A stretch of 64,000 nt of DNA from assembly GCF_019801605.1 (NCBI RefSeq), contig NZ_JAHVIT010000001.1, positions 1,178,001-1,242,000 on the forward strand, in the 5' to 3' direction. Below are positions 1-8,279 of the stretch, one piece after another. Source of the DNA: Maritimibacter alkaliphilus (GTDB taxonomy: Bacteria; Pseudomonadota; Alphaproteobacteria; Rhodobacterales; Rhodobacteraceae). The translations under genes were made by a program, and so were the position numbers. The notes beneath the pieces are model-generated. The model did no database searches. It worked only from the letters and a program-made list of their open reading frames with translations, and had not been told where the DNA came from. Position 1 is the stretch's first letter. Each line of letters opens with the position of its first letter.

Positions 1-98
1 TTGCCGACGGCCGTCTTTCCGGCCCCCATCATCCCCACCAGCACTACCGTTTTTTTCAGCGTCCAGCCCATGCCCCCCGCGCCGTTCTCGGCCATCAT
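1..98 (-). CDS. aroK: Shikimate kinase, N-terminal fragment
   Basis: This is the first 30 or so codons of a gene running off the left edge on the reverse strand. The enzyme phosphorylates shikimate to shikimate-3-phosphate in cytoplasmic aromatic amino acid synthesis. The visible peptide contains KKTVVLVGMMGAGKTAVG, a hydrophobic beta strand leading into a Walker A loop (GMMGAGKTAVG) typical of AroK. There are two adjacent ATG codons at 98 and 95, and either could start translation. The gene is divergent from the xerD group, an arrangement common in Rhodobacterales. The assignment rests on the P-loop and this context only, because the rest of the gene is outside the window. Confidence 0.85.
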   Translation of the reverse strand, partial: MMAENGAGGMGWTLKKTVVLVGMMGAGKTAVG

Positions 99-195
99 TT
101 GCCAAATTTCCGTTACTCGCGCCTCAATGACGTGATCTTGTGCAAAAGGCCAGTTATAAGTTCCCGAAAGAAGCAGACAAACCGGGGCAGAAATC

Positions 196-345
196 ATGTG
201 GCGAGTCATCAAGTGGCTGTTTTATCTCGCAATCCTTCTCTTCATTGCCCTGGTGGCCTATGCCTACATCGGACCTTTCTTCGGCGCGGACTTCTCTCCG
301 CCCGCCGATGAGATCCGTATCCCGGTGGAGCTCGATGCCCAGTAG
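196..345 (+). CDS. Small single-pass membrane protein (49 aa)
   Basis: This short ORF encodes a 49-residue peptide starting MWRVIKWLFYLAILLFIAL. One hydrophobic helix covers roughly residues 6-26, followed by an acidic, proline-containing tail ending in PVELDAQ. It begins at the ATG at 196 in a different frame from the next gene and overlaps that gene's ATG (335) by 11 bases, which suggests translational coupling. It lies between the aroK promoter and an exported protein gene. No function is known. The hydrophobic segment, compact size and tight coupling argue for a real gene, but no catalytic or binding motif is visible. Confidence 0.7.
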   Translation: MWRVIKWLFYLAILLFIALVAYAYIGPFFGADFSPPADEIRIPVELDAQ

Positions 346-1930
346 CGCCCAAGCGCTTCTCCTGACAGCGATTTTGGCTGCCGCGGTGCCCGCGGCGGCC
401 CAAACCTCCATGTCGGCCCCCGTGTCTCCGGCCTCGGCCTCGCCGGCGCAGGGCCCCTCGCCGATCTCAGCGATCGAATGGCTCTCCAGCCCCGCCGCCC
501 TGCCCAAGCTGCCCGTCCCAGCAGAACCGCCGGTGAGCCGCACCGCCACGGCGCCGGACGTGGCCGTCACCCCGCTGGACGAGGTACATCTCGGCGCCGT
601 CGGCCTGCTGCCGCAGAGCGTGACCGGCCTGCCCGGCGACATCTGGCAGCGGTCGCAGAGCCAGTCGCTGATCCGCCAGATCGCCGCCCTCGACGTGGCG
701 CAGCTCCCGGCCATGCAGTCGCTGCTCTATACGCTCCTCCTTGCCGAGGCCGAACCGCCCGCCGATGCCGGACGCGGCGCGCCGCTGCTGATGGCCCGGA
801 TCGACAAGCTGACCGAACTTGGCGCGGTGAACCCCGCGCTTGCGCTGATCGAACGCGCCGGGCCCGAGAGCCATGCGGGCCTCTTCCACCGCTGGTTCGA
901 CCTCTCGCTGCTGGCCGGTCAGGAGGATATCGCCTGTGGCTCCATGCGGCAGCGTCCGGATCTGGCGCCCTCCTATGCCGCGCTCGTCTACTGTCAGGCG
1001 CGGGGTGATGACTGGAACGCCGCCGCCGTCACGCTGGTGAGCGCGGGCGCCCTTGGCGATCTCACCTCCTCCGAGAACCGGCTGCTGGGGCAGTACCTCG
1101 ATCCCGCCCTCGCGGAAGAGGCGATCCCCCTGCCGCCGCCGGCGCAGATCACGCCGCTGATCTTCGCCCTGCAGGAAAGCATCGGCCAGCCGATCAATGC
1201 CTCCAGCCTGCCCCGGCCCTACGCGATGTCGGACCTGCGCGGCCTCTCGGGCTGGCGGGCCGAGCTTGAGGCCGCCGAACGGCTGGCCCAGACGGGCGCC
1301 ATGTCCGAGAACCGGCTGCTCGGCCTCTATACCGACCGGCGGCCCGCCGCCTCGGGCGGGATCTGGGACCGGGTGCAGGCCGTGCAGCGCTTCGACCGGG
1401 CGCTTCAGGCCGGAGATACCTCCGCGATTTCCACCGCTCTCGGGCCGGCTTACCGCGCCATGGCCGATGCCCGGCTGGAGGTGCCCTTCGCACGCCTTTA
1501 CGGCCCGCAGCTGCGCGACATCGGCCCGCTGCCCGGCCCCGCGGGGCGCAGCACCGCCTACCGCGTCTCGCTGCTCTCGCCCGGCTACGAGGCCACTGCC
1601 GGTGCCCTGCCCCCGGAGACCGCCGAGGAGCGTTTCCTTGCCGCGCTTGCCAGTGGCGCCCCGGGCGAGGTCCGCGCCACCAGTGCCCTTGGCCGCGCCG
1701 TGGCCGCCGGCTTCGATCCCGCAACCCAGCCGCCCGCCGAGATCAGCGAGCGCATCGCCACGGGCCATCTTGGCGAGGCGATCCTGCGTGCCATGGCGCT
1801 CTACGGACGCGCCGCCAACGGAGATCTTTCCGACACGCCCGCCGCCATCGCTTCCTTCCGCGCCGTGGGCCTCGAGGACACCGCCCGGCAGGCCGCCTTG
1901 CAGCTGCTGCTGCTCGACCGGCGCGGCTGA
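335..1930 (+). CDS. Exported hypothetical protein upstream of xerD
   Basis: The product is about 531 residues. The reading frame extends further upstream, but the ATG at 335 is preferred because it begins a clear Sec signal peptide (MPSSAQALLLTAILAAAVPAAAQ) with an AxA-type cleavage site. The mature protein is rich in alanine, leucine and proline and looks largely helical, with many AxxLLL-type stretches. I recognise no enzyme motif. It probably acts in the periplasm or at the envelope. It is coupled to the 49-residue membrane peptide upstream and ends 10 bases before xerD, so all three genes probably share an mRNA. Confidence 0.75.
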   Translation: MPSSAQALLLTAILAAAVPAAAQTSMSAPVSPASASPAQGPSPISAIEWLSSPAALPKLPVPAEPPVSRTATAPDVAVTPLDEVHLGAVGLLPQSVTGLPGDIWQRSQSQSLIRQIAALDVAQLPAMQSLLYTLLLAEAEPPADAGRGAPLLMARIDKLTELGAVNPALALIERAGPESHAGLFHRWFDLSLLAGQEDIACGSMRQRPDLAPSYAALVYCQARGDDWNAAAVTLVSAGALGDLTSSENRLLGQYLDPALAEEAIPLPPPAQITPLIFALQESIGQPINASSLPRPYAMSDLRGLSGWRAELEAAERLAQTGAMSENRLLGLYTDRRPAASGGIWDRVQAVQRFDRALQAGDTSAISTALGPAYRAMADARLEVPFARLYGPQLRDIGPLPGPAGRSTAYRVSLLSPGYEATAGALPPETAEERFLAALASGAPGEVRATSALGRAVAAGFDPATQPPAEISERIATGHLGEAILRAMALYGRAANGDLSDTPAAIASFRAVGLEDTARQAALQLLLLDRRG

Positions 1931-1940
1931 GAGCAGCACC

Positions 1941-2891
1941 ATGGCCAAGGCTGATCACTGGATTTCCGCCTTTCTGGAGGCGCAGGCCGCCGAGCGGGGC
2001 GCTGCGCGCAACACGCTGCTGGCCTATGGCCGCGACCTCACCGATGCCGCCCGCTGGCTGGAGCGCAACGGCCCCGGCCTGACGGAGGCACAGCGCGCCG
2101 ACGTGGAGGGCTACCTCGTCTCCTGCGAGGCGGAGGGCCTCTCGCGCGCGACACGGGCGCGGCGTCTCTCGGCACTGAAACAGATCTACCGCTTTGCCTT
2201 CGACGAGGGCTGGCGTGGCGACAACCCGGCGATCCAGATCGCGGGGCCGGGCCGTGACAAGCGCCTGCCCAAGACCCTGACGGTGGAGGATGTCTCGGCC
2301 CTGCTCACCGCCGCCCGCGACCATGGGCGCACCGATGACGACGCCCTGCGCAACACCTGCCTCGTGGAATTGCTCTATGCCACGGGCATGCGGGTGACCG
2401 AGCTTGTCTCGCTTCCGGTCTCCGCGGCCCGGGGCGATCCGCGGATGCTTCTGGTCATGGGCAAGGGCGGCAAGGAGCGGCTCGTGCCGCTCTCCGATCC
2501 CGCGCGCGCCGCACTGGCCCGCTGGCTGACCACCCGCGACGCCGCCGAGGAGGTCGCGCGGCTCAAGGGCAAGCCGGTCTCGCGCTTCCTGTTTCCCTCG
2601 CGCGGCAAGGACGGTCACCTGACCCGGCACCGGTTCTACCTGCTGATCAAGGAAATCGCCCTGGCCGCCGGGATCAATCCCGACCGGGTCACGCCGCACG
2701 TGCTGCGCCATGCCTTCGCGACCCATCTGCTGGCGGGCGGCGCCGACCTGAGGGCGATCCAGACCCTGCTGGGCCACGCCGATCTCTCGACCACCGAGAT
2801 CTACACCCACGTCCTCGACGAGCGTCTCCGCGACCTGGTCGAGACACACCATCCGCTTGCCCGCGAACCTTTGCCACCGGATCGTGATTGA
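1941..2891 (+). CDS. xerD: Tyrosine recombinase XerD
   Basis: The product (316 aa) has the usual XerC/XerD length. It has an N-terminal SAM-like core-binding domain (about residues 5-90) and a C-terminal catalytic domain. The catalytic set is visible: Arg in ATGMRVTEL, Lys in GKGGKERLVP, HVLRH with the second Arg, His in LLGHADLSTTEIYTHV, and the Tyr nucleophile in that last motif. The family works as a XerCD heterotetramer at dif to resolve chromosome dimers at division. XerD is preferred over XerC because of the adjacency to aroK; sequence alone does not fully separate the two. The start at 1941 (MAKADHW) follows the preceding stop by 10 bases. A much longer in-frame extension upstream overlaps the previous gene and is rejected. 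Confidence 0.92.
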   Translation: MAKADHWISAFLEAQAAERGAARNTLLAYGRDLTDAARWLERNGPGLTEAQRADVEGYLVSCEAEGLSRATRARRLSALKQIYRFAFDEGWRGDNPAIQIAGPGRDKRLPKTLTVEDVSALLTAARDHGRTDDDALRNTCLVELLYATGMRVTELVSLPVSAARGDPRMLLVMGKGGKERLVPLSDPARAALARWLTTRDAAEEVARLKGKPVSRFLFPSRGKDGHLTRHRFYLLIKEIALAAGINPDRVTPHVLRHAFATHLLAGGADLRAIQTLLGHADLSTTEIYTHVLDERLRDLVETHHPLAREPLPPDRD

Positions 2892-3050
2892 GCCGCCCCG
2901 CCACGGCCTCTGGCCCCGCGGGGAACCGATGGGTCTCTGACAGGCCACAGGGGGCCACAGACGGGCCGCAGGCCGTAGCCAAAACCTTGAATGCCGCCGC
3001 CCCCGGCCCCATAACCGGGTGAGCCTCACGCACCTTTTTTCGGGACCGAC

Positions 3051-4379
3051 ATGGACGACATCACCTCTCAGATCGACACTGCCTTCTGGCTCACCACCGC
3101 GGCGATCCTCGGGCTTCTGGTGCTGTCCGCCTTCTTCTCGGGCTCCGAGACGGCGCTGACCGCCGCCTCGCGCGGCAAGCTCCGCGCCCAGGCCGACAAG
3201 GGCTCGCGCGCGGCCGAACAGGCGCTCTCCATCACCGAGGACAACGAACGGCTGATCGGCTCGGTCCTGCTCGGCAACAACCTCGTCAACATCCTCTCCA
3301 CCTCGCTGGCGACCGCGCTCTTCACCCGGGTGCTCGGCGACGGCGGCGTGGCGCTTGCCACGCTGGTGATGACGCTCCTCGTGCTGATCTTCGCCGAGGT
3401 GCTGCCCAAGACCTACGCCATCACCAACGCCGAGGTCGCCGCCGCCCGCGTGGCCCGTCCGATCTCGATCATCGTCAAGCTCTTCGCCCCCATCGTGGCC
3501 GCCGTACAGGTGCTGGTGCGCGGCGTGCTGCGGCTCTTCGGCGTGCGCATCGATCCCGACAGCAACGTCCTTGCCGTGCGCGAGGAAATCGCCGGTGCCC
3601 TCAACCTCGGCCATTCCGAGGGCGTGGTGGAGAAGGAGGACCGCGACCGGATCCTCGGCGCACTCGACCTCTCCGACCGGACGGTCGAGGAGATCATGCT
3701 GCACCGCTCGCAGATCGAAATGGTGAACGCCGACGACTCGGCCGAGGCGATCCTCGCCCAGTCGATCGAGAGCCCCCACACCCGCCTGCCGGTCTACAAG
3801 GGCGAGCCCGAGAACGTCATCGGCGTGGTCCACGCCAAGGATCTCGCCCGGCTCATGCACCGCCTCGCCGCCGAGGCCAGCGATCTCGCTTCCAGCCTGA
3901 AGAACTTCTCGCTGAACGACGTGATGATGAAGCCCTACTTCGTGCCCGATACCACGACGCTGGACGAGCAGATGCGCCAGTTCCTGCACATGCGCTCGCA
4001 TTTCGCCCTCGTGGTGGACGAATACGGCTCACTGCGAGGCCTGATCACGCTGGAGGACATCCTCGAGGAGATCGTGGGCGAGATCACCGACGAGTTCGAC
4101 CCGCTGGCCGAACATGCGATCCGCAAGTCCGAGGACGGCCAGTTCATCGTCGACGGCGCCATGACGATCCGCGACCTGAACCGCGCGATGGAATGGACTC
4201 TGCCCGACGACGAGGCCAACACGATCGCCGGCCTCGTGATCCACGAGGCGCAATCGATCCCCACCGTGGGCCAGGTCTTCTCCTTCCACGGCTTCCGCTT
4301 CGAGGTGCTGGGCCGCAAGGACAACCGCATTTCCCGCCTGAAGATCCGCCCCCTCCCGGTCGCGCTCTCTACCGACTGA
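3051..4379 (+). CDS. CNNM/CBS-domain membrane protein (HlyC/CorC family)
   Basis: The protein (442 aa) has the three-part architecture of this family. An N-terminal DUF21/CNNM membrane domain (about residues 10-190) carries the signature FFSGSETALTAASRGKL and several hydrophobic helices. A CBS pair follows (about 215-340, including LPVYKGEPENVIGVVHAKDL and ALVVDEYGSLRGLITLEDILEEIVGEI). A C-terminal CorC/HlyC domain covers about 355-435. Relatives are implicated in magnesium or cobalt efflux; the old haemolysin label is a misnomer. It stands alone after xerD with its own leader and faces the GH13 gene convergently. The domain assignment is firm, the transported ion is not known. Confidence 0.9.
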   Translation: MDDITSQIDTAFWLTTAAILGLLVLSAFFSGSETALTAASRGKLRAQADKGSRAAEQALSITEDNERLIGSVLLGNNLVNILSTSLATALFTRVLGDGGVALATLVMTLLVLIFAEVLPKTYAITNAEVAAARVARPISIIVKLFAPIVAAVQVLVRGVLRLFGVRIDPDSNVLAVREEIAGALNLGHSEGVVEKEDRDRILGALDLSDRTVEEIMLHRSQIEMVNADDSAEAILAQSIESPHTRLPVYKGEPENVIGVVHAKDLARLMHRLAAEASDLASSLKNFSLNDVMMKPYFVPDTTTLDEQMRQFLHMRSHFALVVDEYGSLRGLITLEDILEEIVGEITDEFDPLAEHAIRKSEDGQFIVDGAMTIRDLNRAMEWTLPDDEANTIAGLVIHEAQSIPTVGQVFSFHGFRFEVLGRKDNRISRLKIRPLPVALSTD

Positions 4380-4412
4380 CATCCACTGTTCCCAAATATC
4401 CTCGGGGGTGAA

Positions 4413-4607
4413 TTGCGGGCATCGCCCGCAAGAGGGGGCCGACGGCCCCCAAACTGCGCTCCAAAATTCTTCGAAGAATTTTGAGAAGAATTTTCGAAAA
4501 CTGTTCTCGCCCCGGAGAGGGGCCCGGAGCCCCCAAAGGCCGCACAGACATCCCCGCCCTGCCCGTTTTCTTCAAAGAAAACGGACCGGAAAATGCGCAT
4601 TTTCCGG
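4413..4607. repeat. Cluster of palindromic intergenic repeats
   Basis: The 283-base gap between the convergent CNNM and GH13 genes is packed with inverted repeats. They are TTGCGGGC/GCCCGCAA (4413-4431), GGGGGCC/GGCCCCC (4434-4450), a perfect 20-base palindrome AAAATTCTTCGAAGAATTTT (4463-4482), TTTTCGAAAA (4491-4500), GTTTTCT/AGAAAAC (4565-4582) and a perfect 22-base palindrome centred on TGCGCA (4586-4607). The first elements resemble short palindromes often seen downstream of Rhodobacterales genes. They probably serve as bidirectional terminators or mRNA-end stabilisers. No protein-coding gene is supported here. Confidence 0.75.
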
Positions 4608-4662
4608 CCAGCTCTCCACTGTCAGCTTTGCAAGGTCGGCGCGCCGGGTGACGCGGCCCGGA

Positions 4663-6408
4663 TCACCCGCGGTTGGTGATCCAGCGGCACTGGTAAGGCG
4701 CGAAGGGAATGGGCCCGCCGGTGGGGTCGATTTCCTCGTCGCTCAGGATGTCGACCCAGGATTCCCCGTCGATCAGGTTGATGCTGCTGGGTTCCAGCTC
4801 CAGCGCCTCGTCCGACACGTTGTGCAGGGCAAAGATCGACTGGTCGCGGTCGATCGACTGGCGCCAGAGGCCGAAGATCCGGTCATCCAGCTGCAGCGTG
4901 AACTGCGTCGCATTGGGGTGGAAGCCGCGCTGGCGCCGGCGCACGGCAATGCGGCGCTTCATCTCGGTCAGCACCCGGGCCTGGGTGGTCTCCGGATCCT
5001 CGAGAAGCGCCTGCAGCCGGTCGTAATCCCAGCGGTGCCGGTTGATCGCCCGGTTGTGGCCGGTTTTCTCGACACCCTCGATGTCGTTGGGCGTGCCGAG
5101 CAGCGAGTGGATGTAGAAGGCCGGGATCCCTTCCAGCGCCATGACCAGCGTCTGCGAGGCGAGGAAGCGTTCGAACTGGTGCCCGTCCTCGCCCTTGAAG
5201 GTGCCCTTCATGGCCTCGAACCAGGTGATGTTCAGCTCGTAGGGGCTCTCGCCGCCGCCGGGCAGCGCCCGCATCGAGACCCGTCCGCCGTTGTCGCGCA
5301 CGGTCTGGATCACCTGCTCCTGCTCCTCGGGCTTCAGGATGCCCTCCGCGGGCCGCATCCCGATCCCGTCGTGGGAGGCGGTGAAGTTCAGGTAGGCACA
5401 GCCCATCTGCGCCGGCGGCATCGAGCCCTGCCAGCGGATCAGCTTCTTCGCGGTGCCCGACATCATCGCGTGCAGCACCAGCGGCGGCAGCGAGAAGTTG
5501 TAGACCGCGTGGGCCTCGTTGCGGTTGCCGAAGTAGCTCAGGTTCTCCTGGTTCGGCACGTTGGTCTCGGTCAGCAGGATCAGTGGCTCGACCGCGAAAT
5601 CCGCAAGGTGGCGCATCAGGCGCACGATGGCATGGGTCTGCGGCAGGTGGATCGACTTGGTGCCGATCTCCTTCCAGATGAAGGCCACCGCGTCCAGCCG
5701 CACGATCCGCACGCCGTTCTGCATGTGCAGGCGCATGACCCGCAGGAATTCCAGCAGCACTTCGGGGTTGCGGAAGTCGAGGTCGACCTGGTCATGGCTG
5801 AAGGTGCACCAGACGTGGCGCGTGCCCATGGCGGTCTCGACCTCGCGCAGCAGCGGATGGGTCCGGGGCCGCACCACCATCGAGAGGTCATCCTCCGGCG
5901 AGGCTTCGAAGAAGAATTTGTCGTAGGGCGGATGGCCCTGCCGGTAGGCGTTGAACCAGTTCGACTGCGAGGACACGTGGTTCAGCACGAGGTCCGACAT
6001 CAGCAGGAACTCGGTCCCGATGCGCTTGATGTCGCTCCATTCCCCCAGCACCGGGTTCACCGCCCGGTAATCGGTGACCGAGAAGCCGTCGTCCGAGGTG
6101 AAGGGGAAGAACGGCAGGATATGTACGCCGTTGATCACGCCCGCCAGGTGGGCGTGGAGGAAATCGCGCAGCAGGTCCAGCGGCTTGTGCTGGCCGTCGA
6201 CGATGGAATTGCCGTAGGTAATCACGAGCGCGTCGCGTTCCGACCACTGGCGGTTGCCGGGCACCCGGCCCCGCTTGCGCATGGTCGTGCCCTCGGGCCA
6301 GAAGGCCTCCACGATCTTCTCTGCCAGCTCCCCGATGTTCTCTTCGGGGTAGATCTGGCCCAGCAGGGCCGCGAGCTTGGCGTCGAATGTGGAGGTGAGG
6401 TCTGCCAT
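4663..6408 (-). CDS. GH13 sugar phosphorylase (sucrose phosphorylase-like)
   Basis: The product is 581 aa. It is a GH13 TIM-barrel enzyme of the sucrose/glucosylglycerate phosphorylase type. The catalytic residues are visible: the nucleophile in RIVRLDAVAF (Asp239), the acid/base in LLTETNVPNQ (Glu281) and the transition-state Asp in TASHDGIGMRP (Asp347). GVHILPFFPFTSDDGFSVTDY is the conserved beta-strand 3 region. Family members use phosphate to split an alpha-glucoside, releasing glucose-1-phosphate. The acceptor (fructose, glycerate or glycerol) cannot be read from the sequence. The start at 6408 (MADLTSTFDAK) is chosen over an upstream in-frame codon that lacks family similarity. The gene is monocistronic, convergent with the CNNM gene and downstream of ndk on the same strand. 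Confidence 0.85.
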   Translation of the reverse strand: MADLTSTFDAKLAALLGQIYPEENIGELAEKIVEAFWPEGTTMRKRGRVPGNRQWSERDALVITYGNSIVDGQHKPLDLLRDFLHAHLAGVINGVHILPFFPFTSDDGFSVTDYRAVNPVLGEWSDIKRIGTEFLLMSDLVLNHVSSQSNWFNAYRQGHPPYDKFFFEASPEDDLSMVVRPRTHPLLREVETAMGTRHVWCTFSHDQVDLDFRNPEVLLEFLRVMRLHMQNGVRIVRLDAVAFIWKEIGTKSIHLPQTHAIVRLMRHLADFAVEPLILLTETNVPNQENLSYFGNRNEAHAVYNFSLPPLVLHAMMSGTAKKLIRWQGSMPPAQMGCAYLNFTASHDGIGMRPAEGILKPEEQEQVIQTVRDNGGRVSMRALPGGGESPYELNITWFEAMKGTFKGEDGHQFERFLASQTLVMALEGIPAFYIHSLLGTPNDIEGVEKTGHNRAINRHRWDYDRLQALLEDPETTQARVLTEMKRRIAVRRRQRGFHPNATQFTLQLDDRIFGLWRQSIDRDQSIFALHNVSDEALELEPSSINLIDGESWVDILSDEEIDPTGGPIPFAPYQCRWITNRG

Positions 6409-6659
6409 GTCTCTGGCGCTCCGTTGTTTTTTACTGAGTCTCAGAAGTCCCGGGGGGTTGCAAGGCTTTCCCATGGACGGGTCTGCAACTCAAGGCGACA
6501 GCCGGAAAAACGGTCAAAGCAGCGCCGCAATGGCAGGGAGCCGCGCATCGTGCGCGAAAAAGAGCAGCAGGCAAATCGGAGGAGAGCGCCGCAATCCGCG
6601 GGAGGCGCACCATGGGCCGGACCCGGCACGGTAGGGCCGGAGGCGGCAGCTTCGGGCGG

Positions 6660-6703
6660 AAAAACGGGCCCGGAGGGGTCCGGCGCGAGGCGCGCGCCGG
6701 ACC
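6660..6703 (-). terminator. Probable intrinsic terminator of ndk
   Basis: An 11-base inverted repeat (GGTCCGGCGCG at 6677-6687, CGCGCCGGACC at 6693-6703) lies just beyond the ndk stop on the reverse strand. A GC-rich spacer and a run of five T residues (complement of 6660-6664) follow. The remaining 6409-6717 gap between the GH13 start and ndk holds no convincing gene. Confidence 0.65.
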
Positions 6704-6717
6704 GGTAAGGCAGAGCC

Positions 6718-7140
6718 TTAGCCGACCAATTCGAGGCCGGAGAAGAAGTAGGCGATTTCTTCTGCCGCGGTTTCCGGTGCGTCGGAGCCGTGGACCGAGT
6801 TCTCGCCGACCGATTCAGCGAATTCGGCGCGGATGGTGCCGGGGGCCGCGTCGGCGGGGTTGGTTGCGCCCATGACTTCGCGGTTCTTCGCGATGGCGCC
6901 TTCGCCTTCCAGCACCTGCACGACGACCGGGCCCGAGGCCATGAAGTCGCAGAGTTCGCCGTAGAAGGGACGCTCGGCGTGCACTTCGTAGAACTTGCCG
7001 GCTTGGGCGGGGGTCAGCTGGATGCGCTTCTGGGCGACGATGCGCAGGCCGGCGTCTTCGAACTTGGCGTTGATCTTGCCGGTCAGGTTGCGCTTGGTTG
7101 CATCGGGTTTGATGATCGAGAGGGTGCGTTCGGTGGCCAT
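6718..7140 (-). CDS. ndk: Nucleoside diphosphate kinase
   Basis: The product is 140 aa, the normal length. Ndk moves the gamma phosphate of ATP to nucleoside diphosphates through a phosphohistidine, balancing cytoplasmic NTP and dNTP pools. It starts [18 protein letters not shown] and carries the active-site His117 in [12 protein letters not shown], with the nucleotide-binding region [17 protein letters not shown]. The start at 7140 is the first ATG matching the family N-terminus. An in-frame extension upstream does not resemble Ndk. It is a single gene with its own terminator. Confidence 0.97.
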   Translation of the reverse strand: MATERTLSIIKPDATKRNLTGKINAKFEDAGLRIVAQKRIQLTPAQAGKFYEVHAERPFYGELCDFMASGPVVVQVLEGEGAIAKNREVMGATNPADAAPGTIRAEFAESVGENSVHGSDAPETAAEEIAYFFSGLELVG

Positions 7141-7631
7141 GGTCTGCCTCTTGTCCATAGATGAGAGGGCGGGCCCTGTGCCCACCCCTGAAATAGCGTG
7201 GCCCGCGTAGCATGGCCCGGTGCGTTTGAAAAGCCCGCCAGAGCGGGGAGACGGGGCATCTGCGCCGCAGCCGCGTTCCACCGGCGACCGTGGGTCTGGC
7301 GAGGCTTCAAGCCAACCACCGTGCCCTGCCCTCCACACCCACGAAGCCGCGCATCGACGGCGCGCGCGGAGGCGATCCAGCCCTTGCTGGCGAGCAGTTT
7401 ATGTCAGCCAATCATATCGTGTCTCCTCAAGGGACCACCCAGCCTCACCAAATCGCCGCCGCGTGGGGGCGCGCCGGCGATGCGCGGCGGCCTGCGGCCT
7501 TGTCCCGCGCTGTCGAGAGACAGGACCGGTGAAGTCCGCTGAATGGCATATGTGCCGCTGCCTGTCTGCGGTCAAAGTCTTTCACCAAACGTCGCTGATC
7601 TCCCCGGGGGGCTAGACCAATCCTCCAGACC
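7141..7631. other. Gene-free stretch between ndk and the sox genes
   Basis: About 490 bases separate the ndk start from the terminator of the sox cluster. Several short overlapping frames exist on both strands, but none has a plausible ribosome site, recognisable similarity or the third-position GC pattern of neighbouring genes. The ndk promoter must lie at its left end. No tRNA cloverleaf was found on reading. Nothing else can be supported here. Confidence 0.5.
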
Positions 7632-7662
7632 AAACGAAAACGGGCGGCCCTGAGCCGCCCGC
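7632..7662 (-). terminator. Intrinsic terminator of the soxDAG transcript
   Basis: A GC stem (GGGCGGC at 7642-7648, GCCGCCC at 7654-7660, loop of five bases) is followed on the reverse strand by GTTTTCGTTT. It lies 40 bases beyond the soxG stop and has the form of a rho-independent terminator. Confidence 0.8.
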
Positions 7663-7700
7663 TTCCTGCATCAACAGCCCCCCGTCAGGGGCCAAAACCC

Positions 7701-8279
7701 TCAGAACACCGGCTGCGCGGTGGTCTCGCCACAGGCATCCGCCAGCAGGTCGAAGACATAGCGCGCCACGGACCTGAAGCAGACCAGTTCGAAGACCCCT
7801 TCCTCGACCATGACAAAGGCCGCGGCCACCTGCCCCACACGGGTGCGGCGCAGGTCTCCGGGCCCGAACTGGCCGGGCGCGAGGTCGACCGGCGCCAGCC
7901 GCGCCAGCACTTCACGCGCAGCCGTACCGGGCGCGGAGAGCCGGAACAGCGCCCGGGCATCGCTCACGTCGGCGGCAAGGTGATGCACGCCCGCCAGCTT
8001 ATCGGCCAGCGTCTCCAGCGCGCCGGCCACGCTGCCCGCGGGCAGCATCAGCATCAGCTCGTCCGGGGTCATCCAGAGCACCGCGTTGCCCCCCGCGAGG
8101 GAGGCCTTGCGCTGCGCCGGAACGGTGCAGCCGGTGACCGCCTCGACCGCCGCCGCGAAGGTGGCGTCCGAGAGGTCGCCGCGCAGGGTGATCATGCCGC
8201 GCGGGCCGATCTCCTGCACCGTGGCGATGCCGTCGAATTTCGCGCCCTGAAGGGGCGTCACGGATTTCGCGTCAGACAT
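7701..8279 (-). CDS. soxG: Sarcosine oxidase gamma subunit
   Basis: The product is 192 aa. It is the small gamma subunit of heterotetrameric sarcosine oxidase, which demethylates sarcosine to glycine and passes the one-carbon unit to tetrahydrofolate. The start MSDAKSVTPLQGAKF at 8279 overlaps the end of soxA by eight bases, a normal coupling for this operon. The region VLWMTPDELMLMLP resembles the folate-binding GcvT/YgfZ-like fold seen in this subunit. It is the last gene before a clear terminator. The identity depends largely on position after soxA and on length. Confidence 0.88.
   Translation of the reverse strand: MSDAKSVTPLQGAKFDGIATVQEIGPRGMITLRGDLSDATFAAAVEAVTGCTVPAQRKASLAGGNAVLWMTPDELMLMLPAGSVAGALETLADKLAGVHHLAADVSDARALFRLSAPGTAAREVLARLAPVDLAPGQFGPGDLRRTRVGQVAAAFVMVEEGVFELVCFRSVARYVFDLLADACGETTAQPVF

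Noticed and set aside
1197..1940. N-terminal extension of XerD of about 250 residues
   Set aside because: It overlaps the preceding gene in another frame and is a Pro/Arg-rich shadow; XerD proteins are about 300 residues.
467..1948. Long open frame on the reverse strand across the exported protein gene
   Set aside because: It shadows a well-supported forward gene. Its Gly/Arg-rich composition is typical of antisense frames in GC-rich DNA. The same holds for most long overlapping frames in the window.
7220..7615. Open frames of 80-131 codons between ndk and soxG
   Set aside because: The overlapping frames are all Arg/Pro/Ser-rich, lack ribosome sites and resemble no family.
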